Source: Glutamicibacter sp. JL.03c
GTDB lineage: Bacteria > Actinomycetota > Actinomycetes > Actinomycetales > Micrococcaceae
Direction of reading: 5' to 3'
DNA: 64,000 bases
Assembly: GCF_025854375.1 (NCBI RefSeq)
Contig: NZ_CP107575.1
Coordinates: forward strand, 1,364,001-1,428,000
Below the pieces are notes generated by a model. The model searched no databases, was not told where the DNA came from, and was given only the letters and a program-made list of their open reading frames with translations. Positions 1-7,954 of the stretch are shown here, piece after piece (the stretch's first letter is position 1; each line of letters starts with the position of its first letter). A program made the position numbers and the translations under genes.

Positions 1-116
1 CATTCCTGATCGAAGCCACGGGGCAGCCGGTGGCGCCAGGTTACTATCTCGCGGTGCTGTCCATCGTCAGCATCACTGCCCTGGGAGCGGCCTTCCGTTT
101 CCGCTCGGTGCGCTGA
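1..116 (+). CDS. C-terminal end of an MFS (probable metabolite:H+ symporter) transporter, partial
   Basis: Only the last 37 codons are in the window (reading frame begins at base 3, TGA at 114-116). They encode a hydrophobic segment preceded by an IEATGQPVAPGYYL-type loop and end in the basic tail FRFRSVR. A Gly/Pro-rich loop followed by a last transmembrane helix and a short basic tail is the usual ending of MHS-subfamily MFS permeases, and a full MHS transporter lies at 37865-39343 for comparison. The substrate cannot be told. The rest of the gene lies upstream of the window. Confidence 0.55.
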   Translation, partial: FLIEATGQPVAPGYYLAVLSIVSITALGAAFRFRSVR

Positions 117-191
117 ACCGGTAATTCAAAGGACGCACAGCTCAATGGCCGGGACCCAGTTCAAGGGTGCCGGCCATTTGCCGTGCAGCAC

Positions 192-854
192 TCAGGAACT
201 CGCACCCAAGAGCTTGAGAACGTTGTCCTGCTCCACCTGGCTGAAGTCCTTGTAATACGCGCCGACTGCACCGAACTGCCGAGGCTTCAAGAGTTCGACG
301 AGGCCATTGGCTAATGGTGCGAGCCCGGCAAAGGATTCCGGCGTTATCACCGGGGATGCGACGGTGACCGAACGCGGGTGCAGCTTCAAGATGAGTTCCA
401 GGGATGCCTTCATGGTCGCACCAGTGGCAATACCGTCATCGCAGAGAATCACTGATTGCCCGGCAAGATCCGGCGTATAGGCCTTGAACGCGTGGGCCAA
501 TGCCAAAAGATCCGCGTGCGTCCCGTTTTCAACTGAAGCCAATTCATCATGGCCGAAAAATTGCACTGCGCGTCGATGCACTTCGGGATTGAGGTAGCGG
601 CCGCTGGCGCCGGCATACTGCGCGATGGCGCCGAAGGCCAGTTCCGGGTTGCTGGGCACTCCGAGTTTGCGCACCGCCAGGGCGCCGAGTCGAGCACCCA
701 GAGCTTGGGCTACTTCATAAGCTATGGGAACGCCGCCGCGCAGCAGCCCGAGCACCGTGTACTCGCCGGCGGGCAAGGTCGTGGCGAGCTTCATGCCTAA
801 CGCGGCCCCGGCGTGGCTGCGGTCATCAAACCTGGAACTGTTTTCACCGACCAT
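192..854 (-). CDS. Phosphoribosyltransferase-family protein
   Basis: 220 residues from the ATG at 854. The open frame continues upstream to 1331, but that part lies antisense to the dioxygenase gene and has shadow-like composition, so I start at MVGENSSRF. The PRPP-binding loop is clear (VILCDDGIATGATM: hydrophobic strand, two acidic residues, then the Thr/Gly loop), and GLLRGGVPIAYEVAQ matches the N-terminal part of type I phosphoribosyltransferases. Related stand-alone proteins in actinobacteria are annotated only as phosphoribosyltransferases and their acceptor base is unknown. It stands alone: a strong terminator (953-1002) separates it from the dioxygenase operon, so it must have its own promoter between 855 and 950. 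Confidence 0.85.
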   Translation of the reverse strand: MVGENSSRFDDRSHAGAALGMKLATTLPAGEYTVLGLLRGGVPIAYEVAQALGARLGALAVRKLGVPSNPELAFGAIAQYAGASGRYLNPEVHRRAVQFFGHDELASVENGTHADLLALAHAFKAYTPDLAGQSVILCDDGIATGATMKASLELILKLHPRSVTVASPVITPESFAGLAPLANGLVELLKPRQFGAVGAYYKDFSQVEQDNVLKLLGASS

Positions 855-952
855 GGTTCCAGTCTTGCCCAATCCCCGCGAAATGAATAGCGTCCGACAT
901 GAATTCCAGCGGTTCTTTGCGTTGCCCGTTGTGCAATCGAGCGTGCACGCAA

Positions 953-1002
953 AAGGCTCCTGCGCACTGAACGGAATAAACCGTTCAGTGCGCAGGAGCC
1001 TT
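953..1002 (-). terminator. Rho-independent terminator of the homoprotocatechuate operon
   Basis: Perfect 22-bp inverted repeat (953-974 and 981-1002) with a 6-nt loop. On the minus strand the stem is followed by TTTT. It starts 16 bp past the dioxygenase stop codon and closes the operon read from about 5.9 kb. Confidence 0.9.
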
Positions 1003-1017
1003 GTCAGCGACTGGCGC

Positions 1018-2127
1018 CTAGAGCTGGTTGCCCAGCTTGAAACCCTTGGAAGCCTGGCCGTGGTATGAGCCATCTTCGTCGCCGGCACGGGTGTAGGAGA
1101 AGCCGTCGGCGCCAATGGTGACTTCGAGTTCGGAGTCATCGGTGCGCTCGATGACTTCCTGCACGTTGCCGTCCAGGTCCAGGACCTTGGAAGCTTCGGT
1201 GTACCACGATGGAACCACCGGGTTGCCCCACCAGTCGCGGCGCTGGTTATCGTGCACATTCCAGGTGATGGTCGGATTGTCCGGGTCGCCGGTGTAGTAA
1301 TCCTGGGTGTAGATCTCGATGCGGTGGTCATCCGGATCCAGGATGTACAGGTAGAACGCGTTTGACACGCCGTGGCGGCCGGGGCCGCGCTCGATGCGAT
1401 CCGAGATGCGCAGGGCGCCCATCTTGTCGCAGATCTGGATGATGTTGTGCTTCTCGTGGGTGGAGAAGGCCACGTGGTGCAGTCGCGGGCCGTTGCCGCC
1501 GGTCAGGGCGGTGTCGTGCACGGTGCCCTTGCGGTGCATCCAGGCCGCATAGGTGGTGCCTTCATCGTCCTGGATGTCCTCGGTGACGCGGAAGCCCAGG
1601 TCCTCAAGATAGGCGCGGCCACGAGGCACATTCGGGGTGACCTGGTTGAAGTGGTCCAGGCGGACCAATTCGCCGGCCGAGTACAGGTCGTAGCGCATGT
1701 GCAGGCGTTCAACGTGGGTGGTCTCGAAGAAGAACTCGTAGGGGAAGCCCAGCGGATCCTCGACGCGCACGGCGTCGCCGATGCCCTTGACGAAGCCTTC
1801 CTTGCGGCGCTCGGTGCGGCAACCCAGTTCCTTGTAGTAGGCCTCGGCCTTGTCCACGTCTTCGGTGGAGCGGACACGGAACGCCATGGCCTTCAGCGCT
1901 GCTACTGGACCCTTGGTCAGCACCAGGTTGTGGTGGATGAATTCTTCGAAGGAACGCAGGTAGATCTGGTTCTCGTCCTCGTAGGAAACGTGCAGGCCGA
2001 GGACGTCAACGTAGAAGTTGCGCGAGCGCTCCAGGTCGGTGACCACCAATTCGGCGTAGGCGCAGCGCAGGATATCCGGTGCTGGAACCGATGGGGTGGG
2101 AATCGGGTTTGCGATCTCTTCGCTCAT
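1018..2127 (-). CDS. hpaD: Homoprotocatechuate (3,4-dihydroxyphenylacetate) 2,3-dioxygenase
   Basis: 369 residues, two vicinal-oxygen-chelate domains, the usual length of the type I extradiol enzymes of Brevibacterium fuscum (Fe, HPCD) and Arthrobacter globiformis (Mn, MndD). It opens the ring of 3,4-dihydroxyphenylacetate next to the diol, giving 5-carboxymethyl-2-hydroxymuconate semialdehyde, in the cytoplasm. The metal ligands are visible as H159 (RLDHFNQ), H218 (RLHHVAF) and E271 (HRIEIYT). The second-sphere residues N161, H204, R247 and Y261 also match HPCD with a constant offset of four. An AAGGAG site lies 7 bp before the ATG. It is the last gene of the operon, 52 bp after the dehydrogenase that uses its product. 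Iron or manganese use cannot be read from the sequence. Confidence 0.96.
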   Translation of the reverse strand: MSEEIANPIPTPSVPAPDILRCAYAELVVTDLERSRNFYVDVLGLHVSYEDENQIYLRSFEEFIHHNLVLTKGPVAALKAMAFRVRSTEDVDKAEAYYKELGCRTERRKEGFVKGIGDAVRVEDPLGFPYEFFFETTHVERLHMRYDLYSAGELVRLDHFNQVTPNVPRGRAYLEDLGFRVTEDIQDDEGTTYAAWMHRKGTVHDTALTGGNGPRLHHVAFSTHEKHNIIQICDKMGALRISDRIERGPGRHGVSNAFYLYILDPDDHRIEIYTQDYYTGDPDNPTITWNVHDNQRRDWWGNPVVPSWYTEASKVLDLDGNVQEVIERTDDSELEVTIGADGFSYTRAGDEDGSYHGQASKGFKLGNQL

Positions 2128-2179
2128 GATTTGCTCCTTTGCAAGCAGGAAAGATTTGTGGCGGGGAAGCTGATGCTTC

Positions 2180-3676
2180 CTAGACGCCGAACTTGGGGGA
2201 GTGGGCTTCGTTCAGGGTGATCTGGATGGACTGCTGGGTGGTGTAGAAGTCCACCGAACGGTAGCCGCCCTCGCGGCCCAGACCCGAAGCCTTCACCCCG
2301 CCGAAGGGGGTGCGCAAATCGCGGACGTTGTTCGAGTTCAGCCAGACCATGCCGGACTCGATCTGGTGCGCGAAGTTGTGCGCGCGCTTCAGGTTGCTGG
2401 TCCATACGTAGGCGGCCAGGCCGTACTTGGTGTTGTTGGCCAGCTCAAGTGCTTCCTCGTCGGTGTCGAACGGGGTGATCGCCACGACCGGGCCGAAGAT
2501 CTCGTCCTGGAAGATCTGCGCATCCGGGGCGACATCGGCGAACACGGTCGGTGCGACATAGTTGCCCTCGTCCTCGAAGCCTTCAGCGCGCCCGCCGCCG
2601 GCCAGCAGCCGGCCTTCGCGCTTGCCGATTTCGATGTAGCTCATGACCTTCTCGAAGTGCTTGGGGTGCACCAGCGAGCCGACCTCGGTCTGCGGATCGC
2701 TAGGCAGGCCAACGCGAATGTTCTTGGCGCGTTGCGCGAACTTGGCGACGAAGTCATCGTAGATGTCGCGCTGAACCAGCACGCGGGAGCCGGCGGTGCA
2801 GCGCTCGCCGTTCAGCGAGAACACGCCGAAGACGGTGGCATCCAAAGCAGCATCCAGGTCGGCATCGGCGAAGACCACTGCCGGGGACTTGCCTCCGAGC
2901 TCCAGGGACAGGCCCTTGAAGAATGGAGCCGCCGCGGTGGAGATGGTGGCGCCGGTGGAGGAGTCGCCGGTGAAGGACACCAATGGCACATCCGGGTGCT
3001 TGACCAGGTAGTCGCCGGCCACGGAGCCGGAGCCGAAGATCAGGTTGAAGACGCCTTCTGGCAGTCCGGCTTCACGGAAGATATCTGGCCACAGGCCAGC
3101 GGAGAGCGGGGTGTAGCTGGCCGGTTTCATGACCACGGAGTTGCCGGTGGCGATGGCCGGGGCCAGCTTCCAGGACTCCTGCATGAACGGCACATTCCAT
3201 GGAGTGATCAGCGCGGCCACGCCAATCGGCTTGCGGTTCACGTAGTTCATCTGCCGGCCTGGCACGCGGAAGGAGTTATCCACCTGGGCGACGATCAGAT
3301 CGGCGAAGAAGCGGAAGTTCTCGGCTGCGCGGCGTGCCTGGCCCTTGGCCTGGGTGATCGGCAGGCCCGAGTCGTAGGACTCCAGCAAGGCCAGCTCGTC
3401 ATCGCGGGATTCGACGATGTCGGCGATCTTGTGCAGCACACGAGAGCGCTCGCGTGGCAGCATCTTGGACCAAGGGCCTTCCTTGAAGGCCTTGGACGCG
3501 GCCGCCACGGCCAGGTCAACGTCGGCGGGCTGCGCCGATGCAGCGGTGGCGTAGTTGGTGTTGGTCACTGGCTCCTGGACATCGAAGGTTTCCCCGCCGA
3601 TGGAGTCCACGAATTCGCCGTTGATGTAGTGCTGCAGGTGGGTGGGGAGATTTTCTGGTACGAAGTGCTTGCTCAT
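2180..3676 (-). CDS. hpaE: 5-carboxymethyl-2-hydroxymuconate semialdehyde dehydrogenase
   Basis: 498 residues from the ATG at 3676, which has GAAAGGA 7 bp upstream; a TTG two codons earlier is less likely. It is an NAD(P)-dependent aldehyde dehydrogenase: the Asn-containing PWNVPF motif, the coenzyme loop FTGDSSTGATI, the general-base Glu in LELGGKS and the nucleophilic Cys in NGERCTAGS are all present. It would oxidise the ring-cleavage semialdehyde made by the next gene to 5-carboxymethyl-2-hydroxymuconate. The specific assignment rests on its place directly before the dioxygenase and on general similarity to HpaE; aldehyde dehydrogenases cannot be told apart by motifs alone. Confidence 0.92.
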   Translation of the reverse strand: MSKHFVPENLPTHLQHYINGEFVDSIGGETFDVQEPVTNTNYATAASAQPADVDLAVAAASKAFKEGPWSKMLPRERSRVLHKIADIVESRDDELALLESYDSGLPITQAKGQARRAAENFRFFADLIVAQVDNSFRVPGRQMNYVNRKPIGVAALITPWNVPFMQESWKLAPAIATGNSVVMKPASYTPLSAGLWPDIFREAGLPEGVFNLIFGSGSVAGDYLVKHPDVPLVSFTGDSSTGATISTAAAPFFKGLSLELGGKSPAVVFADADLDAALDATVFGVFSLNGERCTAGSRVLVQRDIYDDFVAKFAQRAKNIRVGLPSDPQTEVGSLVHPKHFEKVMSYIEIGKREGRLLAGGGRAEGFEDEGNYVAPTVFADVAPDAQIFQDEIFGPVVAITPFDTDEEALELANNTKYGLAAYVWTSNLKRAHNFAHQIESGMVWLNSNNVRDLRTPFGGVKASGLGREGGYRSVDFYTTQQSIQITLNEAHSPKFGV

Positions 3677-3728
3677 GTGCAATTCCTTTCGTGCTGGTGA
3701 GTGTTGGTGGGTCGTGGAAAATCAGGTT

Positions 3729-4400
3729 CTAGATCGCGCTGGGTTCCATGCCCGCAGCTTTCAAATAGCTGTTCAGGGTATGGGCGCGGTGTTCGCGGCA
3801 GGCCGCTTCGATCTGCGCCGGGGTGGCGTGATCGGCGATCAAATCAAGGAGCGCATCGTGCTCCTTGACCGATTCGCGGGCGCGGTAGGGGATATGGGTG
3901 AAGCTGCTGGCCCGCATCGCTGCCAGGCGGCGCCAGCCGCGCTGCACCAGATCCAGGATGTGCGGGTTGGGGCACTGCCCGTAGAGCAGCTGGTGGAACT
4001 CGGTGTTCATCCGGGTGAAGGCCACCGGGTCGAAGTCCTCCAGGCACTGGCGCATCTTTTCGTTCAGTTCCCGGGCCTTGGCCAGCCACGTGGCATCCAT
4101 GGAGTCGGCAGCCAGCGCGGTGGCGGCCGGTTCGATCACCATCAGGGTCTGCATGGTGTGCAGATACAGGGTCGAATCCACATGGGCCACGGTGGCGCCG
4201 ACATTGCGGGTGAAGTGCACCAGGCCTTCGGCCTCGAGGCGGCGGATCGCTTCGCGCACCGGGACCACCGAGCAGCCAAGCTCCTCGGCGATGGTGCCCA
4301 ACACCAGGCGGTAGCCCGGCGAGTAGGCGCCGTTGGTGATGCGCTCGGAGACCAGCTGGTAGGCGGCTTCGGACTTCGAGGCGGTCACTACAGCACCCAT
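3729..4400 (-). CDS. GntR-family (FCD domain) regulator of the homoprotocatechuate operon
   Basis: 223 residues from the ATG at 4400 (GGAG 9 bp upstream, inside the preceding gene); the frame is open further upstream but overlaps that gene. Residues about 5-70 form a winged helix, with the recognition segment around SVVPVREAIRRLEAEG typical of GntR proteins. The rest is an all-helical FCD effector domain with metal-binding candidates in NTEFHQLLY and VKEHDALLD. The gene overlaps the FAH-RraA stop by 13 bp and lies before hpaE, so it is co-transcribed with the pathway genes. I infer autoregulation through the palindrome at 5934-5945, with a pathway intermediate as inducer. Confidence 0.9.
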   Translation of the reverse strand: MGAVVTASKSEAAYQLVSERITNGAYSPGYRLVLGTIAEELGCSVVPVREAIRRLEAEGLVHFTRNVGATVAHVDSTLYLHTMQTLMVIEPAATALAADSMDATWLAKARELNEKMRQCLEDFDPVAFTRMNTEFHQLLYGQCPNPHILDLVQRGWRRLAAMRASSFTHIPYRARESVKEHDALLDLIADHATPAQIEAACREHRAHTLNSYLKAAGMEPSAI

Positions 4401-5890
4401 GAGTCCAGCTCCGGGCTGCCGGCGTCTTTCCACGCGTTGTACTTGGCCTTCCATTCCGCGTTCATCGGGAACAGCCCCTCGATGCCGTAGCCGCGCTTGA
4501 CCATGGCGAAGATGAACTCGTCATTGGATTCGGTGACTACTGCCTCGGCAGCGACGTCCTCGACCAGTGCCGGCGGGATGACGACGATGCCATCCGAGTC
4601 GGCGACGATGACATCGCCGGGCTGGACCGAGACGCCGCCGCAAGCCACGGTGATGTCCTTGTCCCAGGCCACGTGCTTACGGCCGAGCACTGCCGGGTGG
4701 GCGCCGTTGTAGAAGACCGGGATCTCCAGGTTGGAGACCGCGTCGAGGTCGCGTACGCCGCCATCGGAGATGATGCCGGCTGCGCCCAGCTGCTGGGAAC
4801 GCAGCGCCAGGATGTCGCCCAGGGTGGCCGAGCCGGTTTCGCCGCGGGCTTCCATGACGAGGATTTCGCCGCTGTTCAGCGAGTCGATGGACTGCTTCTG
4901 GGTGTTGTATCCGCCGCCGTGGGCCTTGAAGAGGTCTTCGCGGTTGGGGATGTAGCGCAGGGTGCGGGCGGTGCCGATCACGCGCTGCATGCCCTTGGTG
5001 GCGCCGGGGACTTCGATGTTCACGTTGTTCAGGCCGCGCTTGCGCAGGGTGGCGGAGAGGGTGGCGGTGGCCACCGCGGCGAGCTGTTCGCGCACGGCAT
5101 CGGTCAGGACGTCCTTGCCGGTGATCACCGGAGGCAGGCTGGCCGAGGCGCGGTCGCCGTAGGCGTCTTCCTTGTCCTTGTCATTGACCTTCGGCTGGTT
5201 GCCGAAGGAGCCGAAAGCGGCAGTGCCTTCGGTGGCGGTGGTTTTCAGCTTCCCGGTGGAGGCGCCGGTGATCAGGTCGGTGACTTCGACTTCCACCACG
5301 TCGCCCGGGAAGAAGACGGTGGAACCCGCAGGGGTGCCGGTCAGGATGATGTCGCCCGGCTGCAGGGTCATCTGCTGGGAGAGGTCGGCGACGATTTGGG
5401 CGAAGGAGAAGAGCAGTTCCGAGGTGGTGGCGTCTTGGGCGAGGTTTCCGTTGACCCAGGTCTGCACGCGCAGCTTGGCTGGGTCCAGGGAAGCGGCATC
5501 CAGCATGTTGGGGCCCAGCGGGGTGTAGCCGTCGCCGGACTTGGAGCGGATGTTGGATCCCTTGTCGGCGTACTTCATATCGTGCACGCCCAGGTCGTTG
5601 GATGCGGTGATGGAGCCGACGTAGCTCCAGGCTTCTTCTACCGAAACCCGGCGGGCAGCGGTGCCGATGATCAGCGCGATTTCTCCTTCGAAGGCCAAGA
5701 GCTCGGTGCCTGCTGGGCGCTCGACGGTGCCGTTGGTGGCGGCCAGGGAACTGGAAGCCTTCATGAAGTAGCTGGGGAACTTCGGGGTACGCCCGCGCTG
5801 TGCTGCGCGGGAGGAGTAGCTCAGGTGCACGGCCAGAACTTTGCCTGCCTGGGCGAAGGTCTCTTCGGTTACTGGGACGGTAGTGGTCAC
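4388..5890 (-). CDS. Two-domain enzyme: FAH-family decarboxylase/isomerase fused to RraA-like aldolase
   Basis: 500 residues from the GTG at 5890, which has AGGA 9 bp upstream; an ATG at 5914 lacks a ribosome site. Residues about 15-240 are a fumarylacetoacetate-hydrolase fold of the HpaG type: metal ligands E68 and E70 in FEGEIALIIG, D99 in SNDLGVHD, then YTPLGPNML and ILTGTPAGS. Residues about 255-500 are RraA-like, with the paired Arg-Asp in DGGVRDLDA and the acidic loop VADSDGIVV that bind substrate and metal in HMG/CHA aldolases. In this pathway HpaG decarboxylates and isomerises the tricarboxylate; a pyruvate-releasing aldolase (normally HpaI) acts later. I infer that the RraA half supplies the aldolase or an oxaloacetate-decarboxylase-like step. 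No separate hydratase or aldolase gene is in the window. First gene of the operon. Confidence 0.88.
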   Translation of the reverse strand: MTTTVPVTEETFAQAGKVLAVHLSYSSRAAQRGRTPKFPSYFMKASSSLAATNGTVERPAGTELLAFEGEIALIIGTAARRVSVEEAWSYVGSITASNDLGVHDMKYADKGSNIRSKSGDGYTPLGPNMLDAASLDPAKLRVQTWVNGNLAQDATTSELLFSFAQIVADLSQQMTLQPGDIILTGTPAGSTVFFPGDVVEVEVTDLITGASTGKLKTTATEGTAAFGSFGNQPKVNDKDKEDAYGDRASASLPPVITGKDVLTDAVREQLAAVATATLSATLRKRGLNNVNIEVPGATKGMQRVIGTARTLRYIPNREDLFKAHGGGYNTQKQSIDSLNSGEILVMEARGETGSATLGDILALRSQQLGAAGIISDGGVRDLDAVSNLEIPVFYNGAHPAVLGRKHVAWDKDITVACGGVSVQPGDVIVADSDGIVVIPPALVEDVAAEAVVTESNDEFIFAMVKRGYGIEGLFPMNAEWKAKYNAWKDAGSPELDSWVL

Positions 5891-5933
5891 CGTTGATCGT
5901 CCTGCTTTCGTCATACATCATGTCGTACATCAA

Positions 5934-5945
5934 ATCGTATACGAT
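5934..5945. promoter_or_regulatory. Perfect 12-bp palindrome, candidate GntR/FCD operator
   Basis: ATCGTATACGAT, a perfect dyad 43 bp before the chosen start of the operon's first gene. It fits the short GT(N)AC-type half-sites commonly bound by FCD regulators. A second, looser element (ATGT, 3 nt, ACAT) lies at 5920-5930. Binding by the operon's own GntR protein is inferred from position. Confidence 0.6.
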
Positions 5946-6753
5946 CAGTGTGCTCCGAATCTCATCCACTGTCAAGCGTGCTGGAACAATGCACTAAGTT
6001 CGTCAATGAAAAAGACGCCGTTCCTTGAATACCTGGATGGCGCCACATGAGAAAGGACTGAAATTAGCGAAGGCCGGACGCGAATCGCATCAGCATCCCT
6101 CGTCGGGGAAGCTGCTGGGGTCGGCAGTGCTCTAGTGAGTGAACCGGCACCGATGGAAACTGGGACGCCGGTAATGCTGGCTCCAAGCAGGAATCGGCGC
6201 ATTTGATCGATGCCTGAACTCACCGCCAAGATAATGAGCCGAGAAGTGGCCGCCACGGCCGTGGGCACCAGTAGAGCCGGGCGGCCAGCCACCGTGGTGG
6301 CAGCGATGCTTTCCTCCATATCTGCGAGGAAGGATCGACTCATGGCGGCGCAGCTATGCCGGATACCCGCCTCGCGAATACGCATGTTTCATGCTCGCCA
6401 CGGCGACATTCAAGAGACGGGATGAACCGTGCCAAAGAATGATCCCTGCGATTTCGCCAGCCAGCACGGTTGGTTGTTTCAGGCTTGCGCCGCGACCTCA
6501 AGAAAAGGAGCCAGGGCGCGACGCATCAACGGTCGAGCCGGGACGTTCGGCTTGCAAGCAGGTCGCGACAAGCAGCGGGCTGCTCGGGGCGTACAAGCGG
6601 AATCCATCGTTCGTGGGGCGCAACGATCAAGATCAGTGCCTGAAGTTCTATCACGGGTGCACAAGAACCGGGCCGAGGATCACCGCTGATCCAGCGCCCG
6701 GTTAAGCGGGCGCCGGATCGAGAAGCCAATTGATCCCTAAATGAATGAACGTT
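5946..6753. other. About 0.8 kb without a gene I can support
   Basis: Several short open frames exist. The longest is 5972-6385 on the minus strand (137 codons, Ala/Ser/Arg-rich with no recognisable motif), and its antisense frames look equally plausible. None has a convincing ribosome site or family resemblance. The stretch may hold remnants of decayed genes next to the catabolic operon. The promoter of that operon must lie at its left end. Confidence 0.4.
6688..6719 (-). terminator. Stem-loop after the secreted-protein gene
   Basis: 13-bp arms (6688-6700 and 6707-6719) with one mismatch and a 6-nt loop, 34 bp beyond the stop codon at 6754. There is no T-run, so termination is inferred from position and stem strength. 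Confidence 0.45.
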
Positions 6754-7488
6754 CTACTTCGACACGGAATTGCTGCTGGTTGCGGTGGCCCATGAGGCCG
6801 TAGGGATGGACAAGCGGTAGGTCTTCTTCTTGGACTGCTTCACCGTAAGTTTCGCGGTGCCCTTTTTCAGGTCGAGCGTCTTCAGGGTTTTCCACTTGCT
6901 TCCGGACTTAACCTGGAACTTGGCTTTCTTGCCGTTGTATTGCGCGTACCGGTACTTCTCTGGCGAGTACACCTGGGCCTTTGCAGTCAAGGTGACCTTG
7001 CTGCCGGATCGTTTGGCGGTGAGGGTGCTCTTGGATTTGCCTCGGACGTTGAAGGTCTTGCTGGTTCGATCCACGTAGTCCACGTAATCGGTACCTTCGT
7101 AGCCGAAGTATGAATCCCAGTAGCTGTAGGCGGCGGAGATGTCGGCTGGCCCCACTTTGTAGGTCCCCAAGCCCTCCCATGCTGGACAAATCAGGGCGCG
7201 GTCCCCAACCTTGCGATTCTCGAACCACAGCGAATCGACGAGGCCGCCATTTCGGGTGACATCGATGAAACCGAACGCCTCCTCGTAGTCTCGCTTGACC
7301 TTCGAAGAAGCTTTGACCGAGACATAATGGCAGTTTGAGTCGGCCACGGCGATGGACGAAACGGAATATCCGGTGACGTCGATTGGCCTCTCGCTAGCTT
7401 GGGCTGGAACTGTTCCAGCTGCGAGCAATCCGGTGGCAGCTAGGCCAATGACGAGGTTGCGAATCCGACGCCCAACAGTATTATGCAT
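6754..7488 (-). CDS. Secreted protein of unknown function
   Basis: 244 residues with a Sec signal peptide: basic start, hydrophobic core NLVIGLAATGLLAAG, cleavage after about residue 31 (VPAQA-SE). GGGGA lies 7 bp before the ATG. The mature protein has two parts: residues about 35-145 rich in aromatic and acidic residues, with two cysteines that may pair, and residues about 150-235, a Lys/Ser/Thr-rich beta segment with alternating hydrophobics like the Ig-like modules of actinobacterial exoproteins. I do not recognise the first part. There is no anchor or sorting signal, so it is probably released. It sits alone between gene-poor stretches. Confidence 0.75.
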   Translation of the reverse strand: MHNTVGRRIRNLVIGLAATGLLAAGTVPAQASERPIDVTGYSVSSIAVADSNCHYVSVKASSKVKRDYEEAFGFIDVTRNGGLVDSLWFENRKVGDRALICPAWEGLGTYKVGPADISAAYSYWDSYFGYEGTDYVDYVDRTSKTFNVRGKSKSTLTAKRSGSKVTLTAKAQVYSPEKYRYAQYNGKKAKFQVKSGSKWKTLKTLDLKKGTAKLTVKQSKKKTYRLSIPTASWATATSSNSVSK

Positions 7489-7879
7489 AGAGATTTCCCC
7501 ATGGTGAATGCGAGTGAATTTACAAGGATGGTTCCTTGAATATTTGAACTATAAATGATTTCTTGGACAATTTAGAAGATTATGCGGTGGCCCCACCAGA
7601 TTGATGCGACATATCTGGACTCTGGGTCCGGCAACACGGTCGCTGCGCATTTCATCAATCAAGGCTGACTACACGTTCGAACGTTTTCAGCTGGTCGTTC
7701 TTGATCAATGATGATCGACCATGCAGAAACGACTGGGCTAGCTCGAATCATGACATGGACGCACGAGCACGGAGCGCACAGGAGATGTCTCTGGCTTCCT
7801 GACGTACGTGGTGCGCATGGATCCAGGTGCCACCAGGTGTAGCCTGTATCGGGGCCAGTGCCGTTGCTTTTTCAGAAGA
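7489..7879. other. Intergenic region with no supported gene
   Basis: Holds the promoter region of the secreted protein at its left end. Two overlapping 62-codon minus-strand frames (7738-7926, 7748-7936) are Arg-rich, lack clear ribosome sites and run through the downstream hairpin, so I do not call them. Confidence 0.4.
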
Positions 7880-7914
7880 AGGTGGTTCCGCCGAAATTCT
7901 TGGCGGAACCACCT
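7880..7914 (-). terminator. Terminator of the ABC exporter operon
   Basis: Perfect 13-bp stem (7880-7892 and 7902-7914) with a 9-nt loop, 41 bp past the ABC gene stop. On the minus strand it is followed by a pyrimidine-rich TCTTCT tract. Confidence 0.75.
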
Positions 7915-7954
7915 GATGATGTTCACGGTACATCAAGCCTTGAGATATTGGGGA

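Noticed and set aside
2201-3700. Long plus-strand open frame opposite hpaE (499 codons)
   Set aside because: It mirrors the dehydrogenase codon pattern: Val/Gly/Ala/His-rich shadow composition, no motif and no ribosome site.
5972-6385. 137-codon minus-strand frame
   Set aside because: No ribosome site, no recognisable motif, and its antisense frames are equally open; left as gene-poor DNA.
7738-7936. Two overlapping 62-codon minus-strand frames
   Set aside because: They run through the terminator hairpin of the ABC operon and have no start signal or family resemblance.
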